NCBI GenBank assembly: GCA_947504115.1
Contig: CANNGH010000008.1
Location: 56,267 to 120,266 of the forward strand
Source: an uncultured Sedimentitalea sp.
GTDB lineage: Bacteria; Pseudomonadota; Alphaproteobacteria; Rhodobacterales; Rhodobacteraceae
Direction of reading: 5' to 3'
Length of the DNA: 64,000 bases
Shown: positions 54,378 to 63,300 of the stretch, in pieces
Layout of the letters: each line of letters opens with the position of its first letter
How positions within the stretch are numbered: the stretch's first letter is position 1
Notes under the pieces: model-generated
Databases searched by the model: none
Told to the model about the DNA's origin: nothing
What the model saw: the letters and a program-made list of their open reading frames with translations, nothing else
Translations under genes and position numbers: made by a program

Positions 54378-54639
54378 TTTCCGTTATCCTTTCAGGGTCC
54401 GTTTATCCGCAACCGTCAGGCCGGACCTGACGGACGATCCGACCGGTATGGCCGGGGTGGGTCGTGTGCTGTGGGATTGGTGTGGCAACCTGATCGTCCC
54501 TTGACAGCTTTCGATAACGTGCCGTTTTTGCGCGCACATTGATGACAGCCTGATCAGGCAGCTTGATAAACTTGCATGATATACTCATCTAACTCAACCC
54601 CTTTTGAAAGTCGGGGGCACTGATGGACCCGGACGCGCC
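54378..54639. promoter_or_regulatory. Intergenic region upstream of the symporter
   Basis: This 262-bp gap lies between the symporter start and the glycosyltransferase stop, both on the minus strand. It contains a perfect 12-bp palindrome GCCTGATCAGGC (54548-54559), a possible operator, and AT-rich sequence near 54560-54600. No gene is seen. Confidence 0.35.
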
Positions 54640-55500
54640 CTATCGCCCCCGGGTCCAGTCCGCCGTGGAGCGGCGCAGACGGACCGTCAGATGCACCGCC
54701 AGATAGACCGCGAACCCGACCGGCGCGGCGATCAGCAATCCGGCCAGATCGCGCGCGCCAAGCGGGGCCTTGGCCTCGTTGGCCGCAAGGTGTGGAAATT
54801 GCCGGTTCACTTGCGCAACGCCCCTGTCCTGCCGCCGGCGCACCCGCACCAGGTTGGCGAAACCCTCGACCATCGGCCAGTGATAGCGCGCGGGCACCTC
54901 GATCCGCTCGTCCGGCGCGAAATTGAGCCGCACGAAGGTATCGTCCGAAATGATGTCGGGAAACGCCCCCCAGCGCGCCCGCCCGGCCCGGTTCACCGCG
55001 AACAGCCCGGCCCCGACCGCACCGCCCCGCACGAAGGGCAGCCGGGTCCAGATGCGGGCATAGGCCCGGGTCACCCATGTGCGGGCGCGCCGGACGGCCA
55101 GCGTTCCGGTGGCATAACGGGGCTGCGGCACGTCCAGCGCCTGCTGCAACTGCCCCAGAAGGGCCGGATCGCACCGCACATCCGCGTCCAGATAGACAAG
55201 GGCCGCACCGCGCGCGCGCTGCTCGGCCGCATTCAGCGCCCCCAGCTTGCCGCCCCCGGCCAGATCGAGCACCTCCAGCGTCCAGCCCCGCGCGGCGAAT
55301 TGCGCGGCACGGGATCGTGCCACCGCGACGGTCCCGTCCCGGCAGCCATTGGCCGCGACGATGATCTCCACGGAAACGGCGGTCGTATCCTGCGCCAGCA
55401 GCGAGGACAGGCAGGAGGGAAGGTATTCCTCCTCGTCGCGCGCGGCGATGATAACGCTGAGGGACCGGTCCGGTGCGCCGGTGTCGTGAGGGTCCGGCAT
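54640..55500 (-). CDS. Glycosyltransferase family 2
   Basis: A 286-aa protein. The GT-A fold starts at SLSVIIAARDEEEYLPSCLS, has the nucleotide-sugar DxD motif in LVYLDADVRCD, and is followed by GAVGAGLFAVNRAGRA and the acceptor-side SDDTFVRLNF. A single C-terminal helix pair (LAGLLIAAPVGFAVYLAVHL) anchors it to the membrane. The start at 55500 has GAGGATA upstream at somewhat long spacing. It is divergent from a GT4 enzyme, and the pair probably builds an LPS core or exopolysaccharide (inference). Confidence 0.87.
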   Translation of the reverse strand: MPDPHDTGAPDRSLSVIIAARDEEEYLPSCLSSLLAQDTTAVSVEIIVAANGCRDGTVAVARSRAAQFAARGWTLEVLDLAGGGKLGALNAAEQRARGAALVYLDADVRCDPALLGQLQQALDVPQPRYATGTLAVRRARTWVTRAYARIWTRLPFVRGGAVGAGLFAVNRAGRARWGAFPDIISDDTFVRLNFAPDERIEVPARYHWPMVEGFANLVRVRRRQDRGVAQVNRQFPHLAANEAKAPLGARDLAGLLIAAPVGFAVYLAVHLTVRLRRSTADWTRGR

Positions 55501-55708
55501 GTGGTGAAGTATCCTCGCGGCGATGCTGTCTGGAAAACACCTGGATGTATCGCAGCGATCCGCGCCGGGTCCAAGCCTTTCCACCGCCCCGCACCTTGAA
55601 AATGAGAACGGCGCCTGCCAATAGGCTGGGCGGGACGGTCGGGGCAAACGCCCTCCGCTCGCCCCGGTTGCCGTGCGTCGCGGCGCATCCGACAGGAGTT
55701 CGTTTTCC

Positions 55709-56764
55709 GTGACCGCCGATCCCGCCGCCATCGATGTCATCGCGCCCAATTTCAAGCGCCGCCTGTCCGGGGTGACGGCCACCGTGGTGCGGCTGGTGCC
55801 GTTGCAGGCGCGCGACATCGCCATCGCCGCCACCGGCCCGGTGCTGCCGCCCGATGTGCCGCAGATCCGCCTGCGCGACCTGCTGACGATGCCCCGGCGC
55901 GGCCCCTCGGGCGCGCGGGTCTGGCATGCACGGCGCAATGTCGAGATGCTGGGCGGGCTGGCACTGAAGCACCTCTTGCGCAAGCGGCTGAAACTGCTCT
56001 TCACCTCGGCCTCGCAGCGCCACCACACCTGGCTGACCCGCGCCCTGATCGCGCGCATGGACGCGGTGGTGGCGACCTCGCGCAAGACCGCCGCCTATCT
56101 GCAGCGCGACGCCACGGTGATCCTGCACGGCATCGACACCGATACCTTCCGCCCGCCGGACGACAAGGCGCGGCTTCGGGCGGAACTGGACCTGCCGCCG
56201 GGGCCGCTGGTGGGCTGCTACGGGCGGGTCCGGGCGCAGAAGGGCACGGATGTGTTCGTCGATGCCATGATCGAGGTGCTGAAATCCCGCCCCGATGCCG
56301 GCGCCATCGTGATGGGCCGCGCCACCGGCAAGCACCGGGATTTTGAGCGCGCCTTGCGGGACAGGGCCGCCGAGGCCGGGCTGGAGGGCCGGCTGCTGTT
56401 CCGCCCCGAGGTCGCGACCCACGACATCGCCCGCTGGTATCAGGTGCTCGACCTCTTCGTCGCGCCGCAGCGATGGGAGGGGTTCGGCCTGACCCCGATT
56501 GAGGCGATGGCCTGCGGCGTTCCGGTGGTTGCCACCACCGTCGGCGCCTTCGAGGAACTGGTGATGGCGGGCGAGACCGGGCATCTCGTGCCGCCCGGCG
56601 ATGTGTCGGCAATGGCGGATGCGGTGGCCGGCTTGTTGGACGACCCCGCCCGGCTGGCGCGGCAATCGGATGCCGCACGCCGGCACATGCTGGAGAATTT
56701 CCGCATCGAGGACGAGGCCGCCGCCTTGAATGCGGTTTATCGGGCACTGCTGAACGCCACGTAG
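55709..56764 (+). CDS. Glycosyltransferase family 4 (GT-B)
   Basis: A 351-aa protein starting at GTG 55709, chosen because GACAGGAG is well placed. The GT-B fold has the N-terminal start IDVIAPNFKRRLSGVTATVV, the second-domain signature LVGCYGRVRAQKGTDVFVDA and the catalytic E-x7-E motif in EGFGLTPIEAMACGVPVV. It resembles mannosyltransferases of LPS core synthesis (LpcC-like). It is divergent from the family 2 enzyme. No other polysaccharide genes are in the window. Confidence 0.88.
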   Translation: MTADPAAIDVIAPNFKRRLSGVTATVVRLVPLQARDIAIAATGPVLPPDVPQIRLRDLLTMPRRGPSGARVWHARRNVEMLGGLALKHLLRKRLKLLFTSASQRHHTWLTRALIARMDAVVATSRKTAAYLQRDATVILHGIDTDTFRPPDDKARLRAELDLPPGPLVGCYGRVRAQKGTDVFVDAMIEVLKSRPDAGAIVMGRATGKHRDFERALRDRAAEAGLEGRLLFRPEVATHDIARWYQVLDLFVAPQRWEGFGLTPIEAMACGVPVVATTVGAFEELVMAGETGHLVPPGDVSAMADAVAGLLDDPARLARQSDAARRHMLENFRIEDEAAALNAVYRALLNAT

Positions 56765-56934
56765 CGGGGGCGCCGGCTGAAGGGCGCGGCCCGGTTGGCA
56801 ATGGTCATCGACGGCGTCACGTTCACCGATGGTGTCGCACGAACCGATGCCGAAAACCGCGCCGCCCGATCAGGCCGCATCACCCGGAATCCGGCATGGC
56901 TCCTCTTTCCGGCATCAGGCCCCCGGCTGGGGGG

Positions 56935-58236
56935 TCACTCTTCGATCAGGCTCTTGCGGACCGCGTCAAGCAAGGGGGAGGCAAGGAAGTCAAGCACTGT
57001 CCGTTCCCCTGTGGTGATGATGACGTCGGCGGGCATGCCAGCCGAGAGGCGGCCCTGGAACTCTTTCGGGATGTCGTCCTCATCCACGTCGATGCGGGCC
57101 AGATAATAGGGCATCTCTTGCGGGTTTTCGGGGGTGATGACGTCGTTGGACACGGATCTGACACTGCCCAGCATGATCGGTGTCAGCTTGGACTTGAAAG
57201 CGGTAAAGCGGACTTCCGTCTCCAGCCCCGCCGAGACGTTGTCGATATCGCGTGGCGAGACCCGTGCATTCACGATCAGGTTTTCATCCCTGGGCACGAT
57301 TTCCATGAGGACATCGCCCGGACGGATCACCGATCCAACGGTATGCACCTTCAGATTCTGGACCGTACCGAAGCTCGGCGCACGTATTTCTATCCGGTTC
57401 AGCGTATCCAACGCGATCTTCTTGCGCTGCTCCAGCTCCGAGATCCTGGCACGGACCTCTTCGAGCTCCGTATTGGCGCGCTGGCGGAATTCCTGGCCGA
57501 TCTGAAGCTTTTCGAACTCCGTTTCACTGATCACGTTCCTGGCCTGGGCGATCTCGGAAATGACCTGCCCCAGAGATGCCTCGATCTGGATCATCTCGTC
57601 TTCCTGTTGGGACAAGGTGTTTTTCTGGATCAGGCCTCTTTCCTCACCACTGCGCATCCGCTCGATCATGGCCATGTAATTCGCCACTCGACGCTCCAGC
57701 GCAGACTTCTGAAGTTCCAGACCTTCGATTTGCTCTCCGACCTGTCCGATCCGGCTCGCCAGGATGTCCGTGCGGGATTTCTGGATGGACCAGCGGTTCT
57801 GGAACAGGTCCTTCTGATCCGCGATTGCCGATTCCACGATGTCGGAGGAGGCTCCGACGTCCAGGTCGGGCAACTCGATCGTTTCAGCCAATTGACGCTC
57901 TGCCAGAAGACGCGCTTCCGCAATGCGAGCGACGTCCAGCCGGGTGTTGACGACATGCAGGATGGAACTGGCCTCGACGCCGTTCAGCCGCAGCAGAACG
58001 TCGCCTTTCTCGACCGTGTCGGCTTCATTCACGAGGATCTCCTGAACGATGCCGCCCTCAAGATGCTGCACGACCTTGCGGTTGCTCTCCAGAGAGATCG
58101 TGCCCGGAGCGAAGACGGCACTGTCAAGCCTGGCAACGGCCGCCCAGCTTCCAAGCACACCGAATGTGAGAATCACGATTGCATATCCCATGATAGCAAT
58201 CGGTCTTGGGCTTGGCTTGATGGCCATCTGTGTCAT
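56935..58236 (-). CDS. Type I secretion periplasmic adaptor (HlyD family), system 2
   Basis: A 433-aa membrane fusion protein with an N-terminal helix (IAIMGYAIVILTFGVLGSWAAV), a lipoyl half-motif (KVVQHLEGGIVQEILVNEAD), a coiled-coil region (about 90-290) and a closing beta domain (IRAPSFGTVQNLKVHTVGSV). It is paralogous to the adaptor at 43424 but clearly different in sequence. It lies downstream of its exporter with a 109-bp gap, larger than in system 1. It links the exporter to an outer-membrane TolC channel encoded elsewhere. Confidence 0.92.
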   Translation of the reverse strand: MTQMAIKPSPRPIAIMGYAIVILTFGVLGSWAAVARLDSAVFAPGTISLESNRKVVQHLEGGIVQEILVNEADTVEKGDVLLRLNGVEASSILHVVNTRLDVARIAEARLLAERQLAETIELPDLDVGASSDIVESAIADQKDLFQNRWSIQKSRTDILASRIGQVGEQIEGLELQKSALERRVANYMAMIERMRSGEERGLIQKNTLSQQEDEMIQIEASLGQVISEIAQARNVISETEFEKLQIGQEFRQRANTELEEVRARISELEQRKKIALDTLNRIEIRAPSFGTVQNLKVHTVGSVIRPGDVLMEIVPRDENLIVNARVSPRDIDNVSAGLETEVRFTAFKSKLTPIMLGSVRSVSNDVITPENPQEMPYYLARIDVDEDDIPKEFQGRLSAGMPADVIITTGERTVLDFLASPLLDAVRKSLIEE

Positions 58237-58345
58237 GTCCTACTGTATTTTTCCGACTGGCTTCCATGTTTCGGCTTCATGGGCGATCATGGACAAAATG
58301 GACCCCGACTTGTCTCGTCTTCCTGTGTTGGTCCTGTTCTTCGGC

Positions 58346-60121
58346 TTATCCGGACTGGGACATCCGCACCACCGCAGGGGCGCTCCCGGTAGCCTTCTCA
58401 CGAGCCTGCTCCTTATGCTGAACTCTGGCAGGCGCCATGCCGCCCGAGGCGGCAACATGCCTCTTTTTGAGGAACTCGCTGGTCGGTCCGAACTTCTCGA
58501 CCGTCCCGTTCATCAGCATCAGCGTCTTGTCGGTCAAAGCAAGCAGGTTGGTTTTGTGTGTGACAAGAACCACGGTCTTGCCCATTTCCTTGAGCTGCTG
58601 AATGCAGGATATGAGCGCTTTTTCACCTTCGCTGTCGAGGTTCGAGTTCGGTTCATCAAGAACCACGAGGCTTGGGGAGCGGTAAACAGCGCGCGCAAGG
58701 CCGACGCGCTGACGCTGGCCGCCGGAGAGGAACATACCCCCCTCACCCACATCGGTTTCATAGCCATTGCTCAGCGTCTGGACCATGTCATGGGCGCCCG
58801 AAAGCGTTGCCGCCGCAACAATGTCATCATCCTTTGGCTCGGGCTCGAACCGCGATATGTTTTCCGCGACAGACCCGCCGAAGAGTTTCACATCCTGTGG
58901 CAGGTAGCCGATGAACCGCCCCAGCTGATCGGGATTCCAGTGGTGCATTTCGGTTCCGTCCAGCCGAACTGCCCCGGCGGCCGGTGCCATTGCCCCGACA
59001 AGATGTCTGACCAGCGAGGACTTGCCCGACCCGCTCGGCCCGATAACCGCGAGAACTTCTCCGCTCTCGATGGAAAAGTTGATTCCCCTGAGCAGCGTGT
59101 CGCGTTTGCCCGGGACGGTCGCGAACAGCTGTTCCACCTTTAATTGTCCCTTTGGTTCCGGAAGCTCGATCCGCTCTTCCTGATCCGCGATGTTGTCGAA
59201 CAACTGCTTCAGGCGCTTGTGTGAGGAGCGCGCGCTCACGAATTGCTTCCACTGGCCGACAGCCTGTTCGACCGGCGCCAGGGCACGGCCCATCACGATC
59301 GACGCCGCAATCATGATACCAGGCGAGATCAATTGCTGGATTGCCAGGTAGGCACCGGTGCCCAGAATGGCGACTTGCAGGCTCATGCGGATGAACTTCG
59401 ACGAGGCCAGGATCGAGCCGGCGCGGTCACTCGCCTTGGCTTGATGAACCAGCATATCATCATGTTTGTCCAGCCAACGTCTGGTCAGCTGCTTTTCCAT
59501 GCCGAGCGCCCGGATGACCTCGGCATTCTGCATGGTCGTGCTCACGAAGTGATTGGCGTCCTGAGCTGCTTTGCCGGCATCTTGCAGGGTATTTCGAGTT
59601 GCAAACTCGTTGATAATCGCCAGCGCGAAGATCAGGAGGGCCCCAACGGTCGCCACCATCCCCAGCCATGGGTGGAACGCAAAACACAGCGCAAGGAACA
59701 ACGGAACCCAGGGCGCATCGAAAAACGCCAGGATTCCCTGCCCTGTCATGAACTCCCGAACTTTATCGATGTCTCTCAAGGCAACCTGCGCATTGCCTCC
59801 TGGCTGAGCTGTCTGCCGTTTGACCACGCGGTGGAAGACAGGGCTTGCCAGCACTTCATCGAACTGCAGCCCGGCACGCACCAGCAGGCGCGAGCGTGTG
59901 AATTCCAGGAGGCCGTAGCTCAGGAGCAAGGCGATCGCGATCACCGTGATCATGATCAGGGTCATCTCGTTGCGGCTCGAGAGCACCCGATCATAAATCT
60001 GCAGCATGTAGAGAGGACCGACGAACATCAGCAGGTTGATGAAGAAACTGAATATGACGGTTGCGGCAAGGATGGACCGAAACCGTCTATACGCTAGCTG
60101 CAGCGAGGTTTTCTGACGCAT
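58346..60121 (-). CDS. Type I secretion ABC exporter (permease/ATPase), system 2
   Basis: A 591-aa exporter of the PrtD group. Membrane helices span about 15-310 (ILAATVIFSFFINLLMFVGP first). The ATPase has Walker A VIGPSGSGKSSLVRHL, signature LSGGQRQRVGLARAV and Walker B LVVLDEPNSNLD. It has no long disordered leader, unlike the system 1 exporter, and no C39 domain. It lies 213 bp downstream of the big PA14/G8 protein on the same strand, the natural candidate substrate (inference). Confidence 0.93.
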   Translation of the reverse strand: MRQKTSLQLAYRRFRSILAATVIFSFFINLLMFVGPLYMLQIYDRVLSSRNEMTLIMITVIAIALLLSYGLLEFTRSRLLVRAGLQFDEVLASPVFHRVVKRQTAQPGGNAQVALRDIDKVREFMTGQGILAFFDAPWVPLFLALCFAFHPWLGMVATVGALLIFALAIINEFATRNTLQDAGKAAQDANHFVSTTMQNAEVIRALGMEKQLTRRWLDKHDDMLVHQAKASDRAGSILASSKFIRMSLQVAILGTGAYLAIQQLISPGIMIAASIVMGRALAPVEQAVGQWKQFVSARSSHKRLKQLFDNIADQEERIELPEPKGQLKVEQLFATVPGKRDTLLRGINFSIESGEVLAVIGPSGSGKSSLVRHLVGAMAPAAGAVRLDGTEMHHWNPDQLGRFIGYLPQDVKLFGGSVAENISRFEPEPKDDDIVAAATLSGAHDMVQTLSNGYETDVGEGGMFLSGGQRQRVGLARAVYRSPSLVVLDEPNSNLDSEGEKALISCIQQLKEMGKTVVLVTHKTNLLALTDKTLMLMNGTVEKFGPTSEFLKKRHVAASGGMAPARVQHKEQAREKATGSAPAVVRMSQSG

Positions 60122-60334
60122 GATGTTAGTCGGCCTCCAAAGCCCGAACGTATTGTTTTACCCCTGCCGTATTTACCGCAGCTCGCAGATTTCGATCCGC
60201 GGCGCATGTGAAGCAGGGTGACCTCTGGCGCGCCGCGATCACGTGCGTGGTCTTTTCGCCGTACATGGATCATTGCAACGTCTTCGAGGCCACCCGACCA
60301 CGAAACCGATCGGGCGCAACGCGGTTGATCCGGT

Positions 60335-63300
60335 TTACCAGACGTCGATTGTCACCCTCGCACTTGCGAACTGCCCCGAACCGTCAGTCGTCCAATAGTC
60401 GAACGTGTCGGTGCCGGTGAACCCGATATCAGGTTGATACAGAAGCTGTCCGTCTTCCTGCATGTAAACGTCGCCGTGCTCGGGATCCATGAACCCGTCC
60501 ACCCACAGGGTGTCGCCATCGGCATCGAAATCGTTGGCGGCGGGATCGAACCGGATGCTTTGATCAGCCTGGAGTGTGAACGTGTCGTCGTTCGCCTCCG
60601 GAGCGGAGCCCCCGAGCGAGATCGGGCCGTTGAACTTTACGCCGTCAAACATGTTGTTGAGGTTCCAGTCATTGGCCAGTTGATCGTCGCTCATTTCGAT
60701 GGTGATCACATGCGCGAATTTAAGAACATCGCCGCTCGCCCTATCGGTTATGAAATCCTCGACCAGGATGACGTTACGGCCATCTTCTGTCTTGTAGTAA
60801 CCATCCGTCGTCAGAACCTGGGCAATTTGTTTGTAAAACTCCAGGGTCAGGGGATCGCCGTCGTATTCCCGCTCCCGCGTTCCGATGGAATCGGTCTTGA
60901 TGCCGCCCATGTCGAACGCCTCGTTCCTGCCGAGGCTGGTGCTGCCGGTATGCTGAAAGCCGAGTTGCCCCTCGTTCAGATCATCCGAGGTAAGGATCTG
61001 ATGCTTGTTGCCGTCGAACCCCACGAATTCCCTGCCAAGATTGGAGGTTTCGAGATCGATCACGATATGACCCACGTCGGAATCCGCGATCGGCCTGAAG
61101 AAGTCCTGATCGAGATCCATGCCGTTTTCAAATCCGTCGATCTTGAGGCCATTGAACACGAGATCGAAGGCCATGGCACCGATTACGACACCATTGGACT
61201 GCGGTCCGCCCGTGGATTGGCGGGCTGCCAGAAGGTCGAAGTCGAGCATGGTATAATGTGCCGTGTAACTGATGTTTACGCCTTCGTGCGTTTCCCAGTT
61301 CACGAAACCATCAAGGACGGAGCGCATGTCGTGCTGTCGCTGTGCCGCGTTATCCTTGATGACCATCAAACCTGTATGCGTTCCATAGGCTTCGTTGTCT
61401 CGAAAGCCCTGAATCGGCCCCAGATTAACAGGAAGTTCATCAGAGCCATACGCGATTTCGGGATGGTCCAGATTCGCGGATAGCGGATTGGCCTCGGTGT
61501 TGCGGTGCATCCAGACAAAGCCGTTCGTCGTGTTGACTGCAACGTTTTCTGCGGCCTCCACAAGGCGGCCGGCAAAGAAGAACCCATCGCCGGTGCGCCC
61601 GGTGTCCTGCCGGGCGACATCGTCTTGCTGCTTGGCGCTCCAATCGCCGAAACCGATACCTTCGGACTTGATCGCCATGTTGCCGATCCAGACGCCGGTC
61701 TCGTCGCCGCTTTCGGCGGCAAAGCCCGCACCATAGACGTCAAACGACACATTGTCGGTAAAGTTGGCGTTGCTGGAATGGTGGACATAGCCCCAGCCCG
61801 GCGCGCCATTCACCGCGTTGCCGACCGCCATGGCAGGATTCTCCTGATCCATGGTGCCGGTCTTGTGGAAGTGGAAAGGATAGCGGCTTTTTATGTTGCT
61901 GTCCGCCTCGACAGTCGAAAGCGATCCGATATCGAAGGCCGGGACGGATTTATCGGTCCGTCCCAGATCGTCGAAGGCGGCATAGCGTACGTCGACCTCG
62001 TCGTTATGCATGAACATCACGTGACCGCGGTGGTGAACGGCCGTGTCCTCGCCATCTTCGCTGCGTATCGTGATGTTGCGGCTTGTATTGGCGATATAGG
62101 CGAACAAATCTTCCCGCGGCGTGTCGTGATCGTATTCCAGCGGGCGATCAAAGGTGATCTGATTGCCGTCAATGGCCGTGATCGTCACTTCCTCGTCTTG
62201 GCTTTCGACAAAGCCAGCCGCGCCGCTCCAGCCGGTCTTGTGGGTTCCGGTCACGACCAATGTGTCGCCGACCTGCCAGCCGCTGGGCACCTCTGCAAGG
62301 TTCAGCGCGGTATCGCCCGCCATCGGCGCCTCGGAGACTTTCAGGAACGCGTCCTTCCGGGAACCATGGATTTCGACTTCGCCATGCGAGACGACGCCAC
62401 GCGACAACAGTCCCGGATCCCAGTTGACGTCGATGTCGCCGTTGTTGGCGATGACGATGTCGACATTGACGTTCGCGTCGATGGGATTGTCGGCGGTACC
62501 GATCTCCAGACGCCCGGAGGTCCCAACCACGAATGTATCGACGACCATCTTGGTATCCGTATCGGTCGCGAAGGCAAGCTCGCCATCCACGCGAACGGTA
62601 AACAGCGATGCGTCGCTTTCACTGTTATAGGTGACGGAAATGCCTTCCGGAATCAGGGCTTTCGCGCCTGCGTCCGGGATACGGCCCTGATACCAGGTGC
62701 CTGGGTCGTTCCAGTCGCCGTCCGAGATCGCGATATGCGTGGCTTCCGCATGGGGGACAAGGCTGAGGACTTGCATGTGCTCCGTCGCCATAGCCCCGTC
62801 CATATCATGGGCATGAGCGTCCGTCTGGGCCCGGACCCGTGCGACAAATTCTTCGATCTCGGCTGTTGTCGTCGGTTGTTCGATCGGATCGGGATCGCCG
62901 TGATCCGTGTGGTCACCCGAGTCGCCATCGGCCGTTTCGTCGCCGGTATCGCCGTCCGTGCCGTCGTCGTGATCCCCGGCAGTATCTTCGGGGGCAGATA
63001 CGACGGGAGGGTCGGTTTCAACGGGCGGCTCGGGCGTGATGCCGTCATCTGCATCCGCGGCCGTGTTCGCGTGGTTCAGATTCTCCCCGCCAAGCAGAAC
63101 CGTCTCGTTGCCCGTCTCGGGGCCGGACCACAGCAATTGCAACGTCTGTTTGCCAGAGGCTTCGAAATACTGCAGTTCGATGTCGTGCGTTCCGGCCTCC
63201 AGATCGATGGTGACCTGGCGCTGCGTCGCCCCATGCCGGCCGTCATTGTCGATGATCCGCTCGCCATCGATATAGAGCGCCGAGCCATCGTCCGAGTTGA